DNA from: Streptomyces griseoflavus
Lineage (GTDB): Bacteria > Actinomycetota > Actinomycetes > Streptomycetales > Streptomycetaceae
Direction: 5' to 3'
Assembly (NCBI RefSeq): GCF_014649995.1
Contig: NZ_BMUC01000008.1
Coordinates: 186,001-250,000, forward strand
Length of the DNA: 64,000 nt
Each line of letters opens with the position of its first letter. Positions within the stretch are counted from its first letter, which is position 1. This document shows positions 54,680-64,000 of the stretch, in pieces. Position numbers and translations under genes: made by a program. The notes below the pieces were generated by a model. It did no database searches and had not been told where the DNA came from. It was given only the letters and a program-made list of their open reading frames with translations.

Positions 54680-55867
54680 ATGAGATCCATTCGTTTCGCC
54701 ACGGTGGCCCTCGCCACCGCCGCCCTGACGCTGCCCCTCGTGACGGGCTCGGCCGCCGCCGGCCCATCGGCCGACCGGAAGGGCGCGCCGCACTCCCACG
54801 CCCAGCACGACCGGCTGCGCGAGGCCGCCCCCGACGGCTTCGTCGTGGGCTCCGCCGTCGCCGGCGGCGGCCACCACCTGGAGCAGGACTACCCGGACCC
54901 CTTCACGTACGACAAGGAGTACCGGAAGGTCCTGGGCCGCCAGTTCAGTTCGGTCTCCCCCGAGAACCAGATGAAGTGGGACCACATCCACCCCGAGCGG
55001 GACCGCTACGACTTCCGGCAGGCCGACGCGATCGTCGACTTCGCCCGGCACAACAAGCAGGTCGTACGCGGGCACACCCTGCTGTGGCACAGCCAGAACC
55101 CCGCGTGGCTGGAGCAGGGCGACTTCTCCAAGGCGGAGCTGCGCGCCATCCTGCGCGAACACATCACCACCGTCGTCGGCCGCTACGCCGGAAAGATCCA
55201 GCAGTGGGACGTCGCGAACGAGATCTTCGACGACCAGGGCAACCTGCGCACCCAGGACAACATCTGGATCCGCGAACTGGGGCCGGGCGTCGTCGCCGAC
55301 GCGTTCCGCTGGGCCCACAAGGCCGACCCGAAGGCGAAGCTCTTCTTCAACGACTACAACGTCGAGGGGGTCAACGCCAAGAGCGACGCCTACTACACCC
55401 TCGTCCAGGACCTGCTCCGGCAGGGCGTCCCCGTCGACGGCTTCTCCGTACAGGGTCACCTGAGCACGCGCTACGGCTTCCCGGGTGACCTGGAGGACAA
55501 CCTGAGCCGGTTCGACGCGCTCGGCCTGGAGACCGCCGTCACCGAACTCGACGTGCGCATGGACCTGCCGGAGAGCGGCGAGCCCACCGCGGAGCAGAAG
55601 CGCAAGCAGGCCGACTACTACCAGCGGACGCTCCAGGCGTGCCTGGCCGTCGACGGCTGCAACTCGTTCACCATCTGGGGCTTCACCGACAAGTACTCGT
55701 GGGTCCCGGTGTTCTTCGAGGGCGAGGGCTACGCCACCGTCATGACCGACACGTACGAGCGCAAGCCCGCCTTCCACGCCCTGCGGGACACGCTGAGGGA
55801 AGCGGCGCGGGAGGACGACTGCAAGAAGCGCGGGAAGCACCACGGGCACGGGCACGGGAAGGGCTGA
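54680..55867 (+). CDS. Secreted GH10 endo-beta-1,4-xylanase
   Basis: A 395-residue secreted enzyme. Residues 1-28 are a signal peptide (MRSIRFATVALATAALTLPL, cleavage near AAA-GP). The GH10 barrel follows, with SPENQMKWDHIHPERDRYDF, GHTLLWHSQNPAWL, the acid/base Glu E181 in WDVANEIFDD and the nucleophile E289 in AVTELDVRMD. It hydrolyses xylan chains outside the cell. It has no carbohydrate-binding module; instead it ends in a His/Gly/Lys tail (KKRGKHHGHGHGKG). The earlier ATG 45 nt upstream lies within the operator region, so the ATG at 54680 is used. Confidence 0.93.
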   Translation: MRSIRFATVALATAALTLPLVTGSAAAGPSADRKGAPHSHAQHDRLREAAPDGFVVGSAVAGGGHHLEQDYPDPFTYDKEYRKVLGRQFSSVSPENQMKWDHIHPERDRYDFRQADAIVDFARHNKQVVRGHTLLWHSQNPAWLEQGDFSKAELRAILREHITTVVGRYAGKIQQWDVANEIFDDQGNLRTQDNIWIRELGPGVVADAFRWAHKADPKAKLFFNDYNVEGVNAKSDAYYTLVQDLLRQGVPVDGFSVQGHLSTRYGFPGDLEDNLSRFDALGLETAVTELDVRMDLPESGEPTAEQKRKQADYYQRTLQACLAVDGCNSFTIWGFTDKYSWVPVFFEGEGYATVMTDTYERKPAFHALRDTLREAAREDDCKKRGKHHGHGHGKG

Positions 55868-55875
55868 GCAGGCAG

Positions 55876-55908
55876 GACGGGGCCGCCCCTGAGGGGGGTG
55901 GCCCCGTC
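55876..55908. terminator. Bidirectional terminator between xylanase and methyltransferase
   Basis: GACGGGGCCGCCCC and GGGGTGGCCCCGTC form a 14-bp stem with one G-U, between two convergent genes. Confidence 0.75.
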
Positions 55909-55926
55909 GGCTCACTCCGCACGCGC

Positions 55927-56751
55927 TCAGGCCTTGCGGGCCACCGCCACATAGGCGCCGCTGAGGACGCCCTCCTGGCCCGGCACCGGTTCACCCAGCT
56001 CGGGATGCCACGCCTCCGCGGCCACCATCCCGGGGTCGACGACCTCGAGACCCTCGAAGAACCGGGCGAACCGCTCCCGGCTGCGCATGTCCATGGTGAG
56101 CCCGCCCGCCCGGTAGAGGTCGACGACCTTCCTGGACGCCTCCTCCGGGTGGAAGTCGGGCGTGAGGTGCGACATGACCAGGTAACTGCCCGGCGCCAGT
56201 TCCTCCTTGAGCCGCTCCACCAGCTCGTACGCCCCGTCCTCGTCGCTGATGAAGTGCAGCAGCGCGATCAGCGACAGCGCGACGGGCCGCTCGAAGTCGA
56301 GCGTCTTGCGGGCCTGCTCGATGATGGCGGCGGTGTCGCGGGCGTCCGCCTGCACATAGTCGACCACCCCTTCGGGGGTCCCCCGCAGCAGCGCCTCGGC
56401 GTGCACGAGGACGATCGGATCGTTGTCGCAGTACACGACCCGGGCATCAGGGGTGACGCCCTGCGCCACCTGGTGCAGGTTCGGCTCCGTCGGGATGCCC
56501 GTCCCGATGTCCAGGAACTGGCGCACTCCCTGGCCCGCGACCCAGCGGGTGGCCCGGTGCATGAAGGCCCGGTTCATCCGCGCCATGACCGGAATGACCG
56601 GCGCGAACCCCACGAGCTGCCGGCCCAGCTCCTCGTCCACCGGATAGTTGTCCTTGCCGCCGAGGAACCAGTCGTACATCCGCGCGGGATGCGGCTTGCT
56701 GGTGTCGATCCGCAGGGGACTGGCGTCCCCGGCGGCGTTCTGCTGTTCCAC
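55927..56751 (-). CDS. SAM-dependent methyltransferase (DUF574/Methyltransf_19)
   Basis: A 274-residue protein from a GTG starting MEQQNAAGDASPLRIDTSKP. It has the family hallmark PHPARMYDWFLGGKDNYPVD, the SAM-binding motif FLDIGTGIPTEPN, VVYCDNDPIVLVHAEALL and YVQADARDTAAI. This family is greatly expanded in Streptomyces; substrates are mostly unknown. A longer frame with 19 extra residues is possible, but AAGGGG sits 8 nt before the GTG. Confidence 0.88.
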   Translation of the reverse strand: MEQQNAAGDASPLRIDTSKPHPARMYDWFLGGKDNYPVDEELGRQLVGFAPVIPVMARMNRAFMHRATRWVAGQGVRQFLDIGTGIPTEPNLHQVAQGVTPDARVVYCDNDPIVLVHAEALLRGTPEGVVDYVQADARDTAAIIEQARKTLDFERPVALSLIALLHFISDEDGAYELVERLKEELAPGSYLVMSHLTPDFHPEEASRKVVDLYRAGGLTMDMRSRERFARFFEGLEVVDPGMVAAEAWHPELGEPVPGQEGVLSGAYVAVARKA

Positions 56752-56941
56752 CCTGAATCCCCTTGTCACACACGGGCGTTGGCCGGCGAAGGTGCCGTGG
56801 GACGCCACGATATCCAGGCCCCAGGGAGTACCACGCCCACCTCAATGCTGTCCGGCAGCCCACGGTCGGTCACATGGGCGCCGCCCAGCAGGGCGGTGTG
56901 CCGGTCCGCAGCCGAACACTTGGCGGGTGTCCTTCCTCCGC

Positions 56942-57832
56942 TCAGTGAAGGGGCGAAGTGGCGGTGCGGCAGGTGCGGCAGTGTGTTTCGGTTTCGGGGG
57001 CGCGGAAGGCGTGGTCGCAGCCGTCGCAGTTGCGCAGGGGGTGGCGGGTCGGTGGTGGGGGACCGGCCGGGGTTCGGTACGGCGGCAGGGGTGGGAGTTG
57101 TGCGGCCAGGCGATGGGCGAGAAGGGCGGCGGGACGGCGGAGGGGTTCGTCGGGGAGGTCGGTGGTGAGGGCGTGGCGTACGGCGGTGGGGGCGGCCTCG
57201 CGTTCCAGCCAGGCGGCGACTCCGGGGGTGAGGTGTTCGGTGTCGGTGGCGGAGAGGAGGAGGCGGGGGTCGTGGCGGCGCAGGCCGGCCAGGAGGTCGG
57301 TGGCCTGCTGGAGGAGCGCGGGGGCGGTGCAGGCGGGCTGAGGGACGGCAGGGAGGGCCTTGCGGGGGCGGGGGAGGCGCGGGTGGGGCGTGCGCTCCGG
57401 TACCGGCCGGGGCTGCGGGGCGGGGCAGCCGGTGTCGGCTGCCTGCCGCCGGTGGCCCGGCTGGTTGCAGGAGATCGTGCGGGTGACGATGCGGCCGGCG
57501 GGGGTGCGGACGCGTTCGCGGCGCAGGTAGCCGTGAGCCTCCAGCTCCCGGAGGGCGTCGCTGATGCGTTTGGTGCCCTCTGTGAAGCGGGTGGCCAGGC
57601 TCTTGATGTCCACGGGGGTGCCGGTGGGGAGCGACTGGATGTGGCAGCCGAGGCCGATCGCCAGCAGGGACAGTTCCCTGTGCTGGGTGAGGTGGTTGCC
57701 GATCACCACGAAGCGGGTGGTGTGGCGGGTGTTCTCGTGGATGACGCCGCCGGTGCGGTGACGCGATCCGGGCGGATTGCCGGCGTCTGCTGACTGGGCG
57801 CGTGGGGGCGCGCTAGGGTTTTGGGTATCCAT
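56942..57832 (-). CDS. Winged-helix DNA-binding protein
   Basis: A 296-residue protein starting MDTQNPSAPPRAQSADAGNP. Residues of about 45-130 form a winged helix-turn-helix (RELSLLAIGLGCHIQSLPTG, DIKSLATRFTEGTKRISDAL, RELEAHGYLRRERVRTPAGR). A Pro-rich linker and a helical part follow. The C-terminus has a zinc-finger-like end (CDGCDHAFRA, CRTCRT). Proteins of this layout are common in Streptomyces, often several per genome, and their targets are unknown. AAGGA lies before the ATG. Confidence 0.8.
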   Translation of the reverse strand: MDTQNPSAPPRAQSADAGNPPGSRHRTGGVIHENTRHTTRFVVIGNHLTQHRELSLLAIGLGCHIQSLPTGTPVDIKSLATRFTEGTKRISDALRELEAHGYLRRERVRTPAGRIVTRTISCNQPGHRRQAADTGCPAPQPRPVPERTPHPRLPRPRKALPAVPQPACTAPALLQQATDLLAGLRRHDPRLLLSATDTEHLTPGVAAWLEREAAPTAVRHALTTDLPDEPLRRPAALLAHRLAAQLPPLPPYRTPAGPPPPTRHPLRNCDGCDHAFRAPETETHCRTCRTATSPLH

Positions 57833-58075
57833 CGGGAAGGTCCTTGCTTCCTTGGTGGTCAGGCCCTCGCACCGGGACGGCAATCCCAGCGGGGGCCGAA
57901 GTCTTTTTCGGGTGGTGTGCGCTGAGCGTAGGGGTGCCGGGGGGTCGGAAATCCAGCTGAGCCGGTGATGTTCACCCGCCCGAGTGATCAGCTGCCTCGG
58001 GCGGGAGGGGTGGGGCTTGGTGGGGTTCTTTCTCCCCGAGTTCTTGCCAGGGAAGGCGCCGACGGCACCGGAGCT

Positions 58076-58339
58076 TCACTTCCCGGGTTCCGGTTGAGCG
58101 AGGCGTAGTTCGGCCCAGACGGTCTTGCGCGGGAAGCGGTCCTCGGGCACGCCCCAGCGGTCCGCGAGCGCGTCCACGAGAAGGAGGCCGCGGCCCGACT
58201 CGGCGTCGGGGGAGGGCGGTTGTCGGTCGGGGAGGCGTTCGCCGCGTGCAGCGGGGAGATCGTCCGCGCTTCGGCGCGGCAGAACGACGCTCCAGGCGCA
58301 TGGGCGGCCGTGGGCGTCCCGCCTTACCCGCGGGTTCAC
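58076..58339 (-). pseudogene. Remnant of an RsbW-like ATP-binding protein
   Basis: The leftward frame contains ARGERLPDRQ followed by PDAESGRGLLLVDALADRWG and PRKTVWAELRLA. This is the typical C-terminal part (G2 box) of the HATPase_c anti-sigma-like proteins encoded beside WhiJ-type regulators. The N-terminal half with the N box (ELVANAVRH type) is not found in any frame, and the sequence before residue 30 is not family-like. The gene is therefore truncated, by deletion or by frameshift and decay. Its intact form normally sits divergent from the XRE/DUF397 pair, exactly the position here. Confidence 0.65.
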
Positions 58340-58585
58340 CGGTTCCTTGAGGTACGGGGGAACGGAGGTAGTGGCGCGCTGACCGAGGGCGGAGCGTGGT
58401 CGCTCGAACGTGTGAATCGAGCGTTCGGCTCGTCCTGGGGTTCATATCGCGATCTAACGTGAGTTGTGGCGGATCTCCCTATGTGTGGTGACTGTCCGCT
58501 GGTTGTCCGGTGCTGTCCGGGCTACCGGGGTCGTTGGTACGGGTAGGGCGCCGCGGTACGGCGCGGGACGACGGAGGGGTGCGGC

Positions 58586-59464
58586 ATGACGGCGGTGGAC
58601 GGTGAGGCGGTACGGCTCAAGGGTGAGGCGGACGAGCCGGGGTGGGAGGTGGACCCGGACGACGAGTGGGGCGTCGCCGTCATCACCACGGTGGGGCGGC
58701 AGTTGAAGCTGCGGCGCGAGGCGGCGGGGATGCGGGTCGGCCAGTTCGGGGCGGCGATCGGGTACGGGGAGGACCTTGTCTACAAGGTCGAGGGCGGGAA
58801 GCGGATCCCGCAGCGGGAGTATCTGGACAGGGCCGACGAGGTGTTGGGGGCGGGTGGACTGCTCTCGGCGGCTTGGGAGGACGTGAAGAGGGTCCGGTAC
58901 CCGAGGAAGGTCCGGGACTTGGCCCGTGTGGAGGCGCAGGCTGTCGAGCTGACCGCGTACGGCACCCACAACCTTCATGGCTTGTTGCAGACAGAGGAGT
59001 ACATGCGGGCGCTGTTCGAGATGCGACGGCCGGCGCACTCGCAGGATCAGGTGGAGCGCCTGGTGGGGGCACGTATGGCCCGTAAGGCGATCTTTGAGCG
59101 GGATCCCGCACCGGAGCTGTGCTTTGTCCAGGAAGAGGCGACGCTCAGGCGGCCACTCGGGGGCAAAATGGTGTTGCGCCGCCAGTTGGAGCATCTTCTG
59201 GAGCTCGGTCAGATGCGGAGCGTCGAGATCCAGGTGATGCCGATCGACCGTGCGGTCCACGCTGGCATGGGAGGCGAGATCCAGGTGCTCAAGTTCTCCG
59301 ACGGCACGGCTGTTGGGCGAGCCGAGGGGGACTTCGGCAGCCGCCCCGTCTCGGAGTTGAAGCATCTTCGGATCATGGAACTGCGGTGTGGCATCATCCG
59401 GGCTCAGGCTCTCTCGCCTGGGGAGTCGCTGGCTTTCATCGAGCAAGTGCTGGGAGAGACATGA
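58586..59464 (+). CDS. WhiJ-like XRE regulator with DUF5753
   Basis: A 292-residue regulator starting MTAVDGEAVRLKGEADEPGW. The helix-turn-helix covers about 32-95 (GRQLKLRREAAGMRVGQFGA, EDLVYKVEGGKRIPQREYLD). The DUF5753 part follows (YGTHNLHGLLQTEEYMRALF, ERDPAPELCFVQEEATLRRP, QVMPIDRAVHAGMGGEIQVL). Such proteins pair with a small DUF397 partner that modulates DNA binding, as for WhiJ in developmental control. It overlaps the DUF397 gene by 4 nt. Confidence 0.88.
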   Translation: MTAVDGEAVRLKGEADEPGWEVDPDDEWGVAVITTVGRQLKLRREAAGMRVGQFGAAIGYGEDLVYKVEGGKRIPQREYLDRADEVLGAGGLLSAAWEDVKRVRYPRKVRDLARVEAQAVELTAYGTHNLHGLLQTEEYMRALFEMRRPAHSQDQVERLVGARMARKAIFERDPAPELCFVQEEATLRRPLGGKMVLRRQLEHLLELGQMRSVEIQVMPIDRAVHAGMGGEIQVLKFSDGTAVGRAEGDFGSRPVSELKHLRIMELRCGIIRAQALSPGESLAFIEQVLGET

Positions 59465-59670
59465 TCCACGAAACGCCTGCTGGGGATGGCTCGGAGCTAC
59501 GGTGGGTCAAGAGCAGCTACAGCGACAGCAGCAACAGCAACGAGTGCGTTGAGGTCGCGACCATGCCGTATGCGGTCCACGTCCGCGACTCCAAGAACGT
59601 GGCAGGCCCTCGGCTCGCGCTCGGGCCGGACGCGTGGGTGAGCTTTGTGACGTACGCGTCGGAACGCTGA
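59461..59670 (+). CDS. DUF397 small regulatory partner
   Basis: A 69-residue protein starting MIHETPAGDGSELRWVKSSY. It shows the DUF397 pattern: WVKSSYSDSSNSNECVEVA, then VHVRDSKNVAGPRLALGPDA and WVSFVTYA. It overlaps the WhiJ-like gene by 4 nt (ATGA), so both are made together. Family members bind the XRE partner and relieve its repression. Confidence 0.9.
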   Translation: MIHETPAGDGSELRWVKSSYSDSSNSNECVEVATMPYAVHVRDSKNVAGPRLALGPDAWVSFVTYASER

Positions 59671-59788
59671 CGCGTCCACGACACGCTCCCGCTCCTGCTG
59701 GTCACCAGGAAGTCCGGTCGCGCATCCGGACTGCGTACGGCGTGTCCAGATAGCGGACATTCCAGCCCGCCTCTTGGTATCGCATTAA

Positions 59789-61282
<1,494 letters not shown>

Positions 61283-61294
61283 CGCACGGATGGC

Positions 61295-61329
61295 CGCGCC
61301 GCCGGCACCGTACGGTCATGGGCGGCGCG
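61295..61329 (+). terminator. Terminator-like hairpin after gdhA
   Basis: CGCGCCGCC and GGCGGCGCG form a perfect 9-bp stem with a 17-nt loop, 12 bp past the stop codon. Confidence 0.5.
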
Positions 61330-61401
61330 TTCGCGGACGGTCCCGGCGCGCCCGTCGGGGCCGGCCGGTCTCCGACGGGCCGGTCGCGCCCGGGGAGGTC
61401 G

Positions 61402-62271
61402 TCAGCCCGACGGTTCGACGACCTCCTGCGTCCCGACCACCGTCAGCAGATCCAGCAGCCCCGCGCTGTCCGTGCCGACGGCCGGGGCGAACCAGAGCAG
61501 CCGCTGACGCCCGTCCTCGCTGAACAGGTGCAGACAGTTGACCTCGACGGGACCGAGCACGGGGTGGATCAGCCGTTTCCGGTCGTCCCGCCGGACGGCC
61601 ACGTCGTGAGCGGCCCACAGCGCGGCGAACTCGGGTGAGACGTCGAGCAGCGTACGGATCATCGACCCGGCCTCGGTGTCCTTCGCGTCCCGCCGCGCGG
61701 CGGCCGCCCGCAGATCCGCGACGAAGGAACGGGACTGCCTCTCGTGGTCGGCCTCCGGATACAGCTCCCGGGCCGCGGGCTCGGTGAACCACCGGTGGAC
61801 GAAGCTGGCCCGGGGGCCCCGGAAACCGGACTGGTCCCCGAGCAGCGCCACCGCGAGCGGATTCTGCACGAGGGTGACGTGCAGGTCGGTGATCACCTGC
61901 GCCGGTGTCGAGGTCAGACGGCCGAGAAGGTCCAGCATGCCGGGGTGGACGTGCGAGGCGGCCCCACCGTGCACGGGCACCGGGCGGTCCGCCAGGCGGT
62001 ACAGGTAGTCACGCTCGTCGGCGCTCAGCCGCAGCGCCCTCGCCAGCGCGGCGATCATCTGCTCGGACGGCTGGGACCCGGCCCCGCGCTCCAGTTCGTT
62101 GTAGTAGTCCACCGAGGCCCCGGCGAGGTGGGCCACCTCCTCGCGGCGCAGTCCCGGCACCCGGCGCCTCGGTCCGGCCGGAAGGCCGACGTCGGCCGGG
62201 CGGATGCGCTCCCGCCGCGAACGCAGGAACGTCCCCAGCTCGGTGTACTTCGCAGCGCTCATGGCGTCCAT
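61402..62271 (-). CDS. XRE regulator with MmyB-like ligand-binding domain
   Basis: A regulator of about 289 residues starting MDAMSAAKYTELGTFLRSRR. The helix-turn-helix is at about 10-80 (RVPGLRREEVAHLAGASVDY, YNELERGAGSQPSEQMIAAL). The MmyB-like domain follows (ALLGDQSGFRGPRASFVHRW, EFAALWAAHDVAVRRDDRKR, HLFSEDGRQRLLWFAP). This family is usually divergent from an SDR that it controls, as here. An ATG 9 nt further in is an equally good start. A palindrome in the 77-bp spacer is a probable operator. Confidence 0.88.
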   Translation of the reverse strand: MDAMSAAKYTELGTFLRSRRERIRPADVGLPAGPRRRVPGLRREEVAHLAGASVDYYNELERGAGSQPSEQMIAALARALRLSADERDYLYRLADRPVPVHGGAASHVHPGMLDLLGRLTSTPAQVITDLHVTLVQNPLAVALLGDQSGFRGPRASFVHRWFTEPAARELYPEADHERQSRSFVADLRAAAARRDAKDTEAGSMIRTLLDVSPEFAALWAAHDVAVRRDDRKRLIHPVLGPVEVNCLHLFSEDGRQRLLWFAPAVGTDSAGLLDLLTVVGTQEVVEPSG

Positions 62272-62295
62272 TGTGGGCGGTGCCGGGCCGGCGAC

Positions 62296-62316
62296 CCAGG
62301 GGACGACATCCCCTGG
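62296..62316. promoter_or_regulatory. Operator-like palindrome between the XRE and SDR genes
   Basis: CCAGGGG and CCCCTGG are perfect 7-bp arms around 7 bp, in the middle of a 77-bp divergent spacer, so binding could control both genes. Confidence 0.6.
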
Positions 62317-62348
62317 ATGCGCCGTCGGCCCCGGCGCACCGTGGAGCC

Positions 62349-63122
62349 ATGACCTCGAACCAGCACCAGAACCAGGACACCACCGCACCGGAATCCGTAC
62401 GCGTCGCCGTCGTCACCGGCGGATCGCGCGGCATCGGCCGGGCGGTCGCGCGCAGGCTCGCCGGGGACGGCCTGGCCGTCGTCGTGAACTACACCCGCGA
62501 CGCGGCCTCGGCACAGGAGACGGTGGCGGCGATCAGCGGGGCCGGCGGACGGGCGGTCGCCGTACCGGCCGACGTGGCGGAGGAGAAGGAGGTCGCCGCC
62601 CTGTTCGACCGGGCGGAGGCGGAGTACGGAGGCGTCGACGTGGTCGTCAACGCGGCCGGACGGATGGAGCTGTCGCCCGTCGCCGACCTGGACCTGGCGG
62701 TGCTCGACGCCGTGCACCGCACCAACATCCGGGGCGCCTTCGTGGTCGCCCAGCAGGCGGCCAGGCGGCTGCGCGCGGGGGGTTCGTTCGTGGCGTTCTC
62801 GAGCTCCGTGGTCGGCACCCAGTTCCCGGCGTACGGGGCGTACGCGGCGAGCAAGGGCGCCGTGGAGGCGATGACGCTCATCCTGGCGCGGGAACTGCGC
62901 GGACGGGACGTCACGGTGAACACCGTGGCCCCCGGTCCCACGGCCACGGACATGTTCCTCACGGGCAAGACCCCCGAGCAGATCGACCGGCTGGCGATGA
63001 CGCCGCCGCTGGAGCGACTGGGCACGCCGGACGACATCGCCGCCGTGGTCGCCTTCCTCACCGGCCCCGCCGGGCGCTGGGTCAACGGCCAGGTCCTGCG
63101 CGCCAACGGCGGCATGGTCTGA
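62349..63122 (+). CDS. SDR-family oxidoreductase
   Basis: A 257-residue classical short-chain dehydrogenase starting MTSNQHQNQDTTAPESVRVA. The NAD(P) motif is TGGSRGIG at about 23-30, with VVNAAG, the catalytic Ser region AFSSSVVGTQFPAYGAYAAS and K (YAASKGAVEAM). Arg at the end of the second strand (NYTRDAAS) suggests NADPH. The substrate is unknown. It is divergent from the MmyB-type regulator and followed by a tautomerase gene 56 bp downstream. Confidence 0.92.
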   Translation: MTSNQHQNQDTTAPESVRVAVVTGGSRGIGRAVARRLAGDGLAVVVNYTRDAASAQETVAAISGAGGRAVAVPADVAEEKEVAALFDRAEAEYGGVDVVVNAAGRMELSPVADLDLAVLDAVHRTNIRGAFVVAQQAARRLRAGGSFVAFSSSVVGTQFPAYGAYAASKGAVEAMTLILARELRGRDVTVNTVAPGPTATDMFLTGKTPEQIDRLAMTPPLERLGTPDDIAAVVAFLTGPAGRWVNGQVLRANGGMV

Positions 63123-63178
63123 CGACGCCGCGACCGCACGACACCGAACCCGCCGGCATCCACCGACAGGAGACACCC

Positions 63179-63388
63179 ATGCCTTTCGCCCAGTTCAAGG
63201 TCCCCGCGGGCACCCTCACCGCCGAGGACAAGAGGAAGCTCGTCGAACGCACCACCGACCTCTACGCCGAGATCTACGGGGAACGGGCCCGCCCCACCAC
63301 CGTCGTCCTCGTCGACGAGATCCCCGACGGCGGCTGGGGCGTCGCCGGCCACGTCCTCACGGCCGCGATGCTGAACGGCACCGCCTGA
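63179..63388 (+). CDS. 4-oxalocrotonate tautomerase-family protein
   Basis: A 69-residue protein starting MPFAQFKVPAGTLTAEDKRK. Pro2, which becomes the catalytic N-terminal proline once Met is removed, is present. The family pattern LVERTTDLYAEIYGERARPT, VVLVDEIPDGGWGV is clear. Such proteins tautomerise enol-keto compounds. It is in one unit with the SDR; CAGGAG precedes the ATG. Joint action on a small carbonyl compound is likely. Confidence 0.85.
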   Translation: MPFAQFKVPAGTLTAEDKRKLVERTTDLYAEIYGERARPTTVVLVDEIPDGGWGVAGHVLTAAMLNGTA

Positions 63389-63416
63389 CCGGCCCGGGGG
63401 TCGCGGACCCGCGTCC

Positions 63417-63449
63417 GGCCTGCCCACGCCGTCACGGTGTGGGCAGGCC
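63417..63449. terminator. Terminator between tautomerase and DUF2071 genes
   Basis: GGCCTGCCCAC and GTGGGCAGGCC form a perfect 11-bp stem with an 11-nt loop between convergent genes; the right arm covers the last codons of the leftward gene. Confidence 0.6.
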
Positions 63450-64000
63450 GGCCGGGCGGGCCGGCCTCCCGAAGCGGGCGGGGACGCCGGGGGAGTACAG
63501 CACGCTGACCGGCTCCCCGGCCGGAGCCGGCAGGCCGGCCGCCGTGATCAGGTCCTCCTCGCACTCCACCAGCTCGGCCCGGTGCAGCGCCCAGCGCGGA
63601 TGGGCGTTGGGCAGATACATCGACCGCCCGAAGAACGCGCCGTGCATGCCCCAGCGGGCGGTGAGGAAGTGCTCCAGCGCGGTCGGCTCCCCGACCGGCT
63701 CGCCCCGGCGCACGGTCAGCCGACTGCCCGCCCCGCGCGGACCCGGCCACCTCCGGGAACCCGTGTACCTCACCGTGACCCCGTCCAGGTGCTCCACGCG
63801 CATCCGGGACCAGACGTACGGCATCCCGAAGCCGAGGCGGCCCACCGCCACCGGGATCAGCCGGGAGGCGTCCAGGGACAGGAAGACGACCCCGCGCCGC
63901 CCGTGCGCGTCCACCGAGTACAGGCGCACGTTGGTCTCCGGGAAGTTCCCCAGGTACGGCACCCCCGGCAGGCGCAGCCAGCCCACCCGGTGCATCCGGA
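63432..64000 (-). CDS. DUF2071/YqjF-like protein, C-terminal part
   Basis: The frame is open to the right edge of the window, so the N-terminus lies outside it; an internal Met at 63995 is probably not the start. The visible part (GWLRLPGVPYLGNFPETNVR, GRRGVVFLSLDASRLIPVAV, EHFLTARWGMHGAFFGRSMY) matches the DUF2071 (YqjF-like) family of unknown function, acetoacetate-decarboxylase-like in fold. It is soluble, with no membrane segment. About 189 residues are seen of an expected 230-250. Confidence 0.8.
   Translation of the reverse strand, partial: RMHRVGWLRLPGVPYLGNFPETNVRLYSVDAHGRRGVVFLSLDASRLIPVAVGRLGFGMPYVWSRMRVEHLDGVTVRYTGSRRWPGPRGAGSRLTVRRGEPVGEPTALEHFLTARWGMHGAFFGRSMYLPNAHPRWALHRAELVECEEDLITAAGLPAPAGEPVSVLYSPGVPARFGRPARPAGLPTP

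Overview
The window is from a Streptomyces chromosome. Base composition is very GC-rich, GTG and TTG starts are frequent, and an F420-type oxidoreductase, WhiJ-type regulators and a mycelial conjugation module are present. The centre (about 24.9-49 kb) is the conserved tRNA-rpmG-murB-secE-nusG-rplKA-rplJL-rpoBC-rpsLG-fusA-tuf block, which resembles the S. coelicolor neighbourhood as I know it.

Layout. (1) Positions 1 to about 6.87 kb hold the right end of a prophage-like or satellite-like element: the 5' part of a probable tape-measure gene, small unknown genes, an AAA ATPase, a primase-polymerase, an excisionase-like protein, a divergent repressor and a tyrosine integrase that stops 19 bp from yajQ. 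(2) Positions 7603-22216 hold a complete actinomycete integrative and conjugative element (AICE). It is bounded by an exact 38-bp direct repeat matching the 3' end of a tRNA-Tyr gene, the target class used by SLP1. It carries integrase/excisionase, an iteron-like array, primase-polymerase plus ATPase, an FtsK-like TraB with a repeat cluster behind it, a spread operon, an XRE regulator, a GntR-Nudix fusion with three candidate operators, and a DUF3037/HipA-like kinase cargo pair. (3) Positions 22.3-30.3 kb hold chromosomal genes: an NAD-binding oxidoreductase, an amidohydrolase, tRNA-Thr, tRNA-Met, L33, two MaoC-fold proteins, MurB, an adenosine deaminase, an aminotransferase and tRNA-Trp. (4) Positions 30.4-49.1 kb hold the secretion, transcription and translation block, with recognisable promoters for rplJ, rpoB and rpsL. 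(5) Positions 49.3-64 kb hold accessory chromosome: a streptogrisin-like protease, LysR, TetR with an aldo-keto reductase and an LLM oxidoreductase, a GH10 xylanase, a methyltransferase, a WhiJ-like cluster with a broken anti-sigma-like ATPase, NADP-type glutamate dehydrogenase, and an XRE regulator divergent from an SDR/tautomerase operon.

Points most worth a second look: the left AICE boundary keeps the acceptor ends and T-arm of tRNA-Tyr but has no D-arm body or anticodon arm; one protein combines what look like the KorSA (GntR) and Pif (Nudix) roles known as separate proteins in pSAM2; an array of eleven TGACGCA heptamers lies beside the AICE replication genes; CTCCCTGA repeats sit directly behind traB and may be its clt; and in the first element two palindromes are centred exactly on the start codons of the divergent excisionase and repressor genes.

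All functional names rest on recognition of protein families and motifs by eye. No database search was possible. Starts were chosen from ribosome-binding sites, overlaps and usual family lengths.
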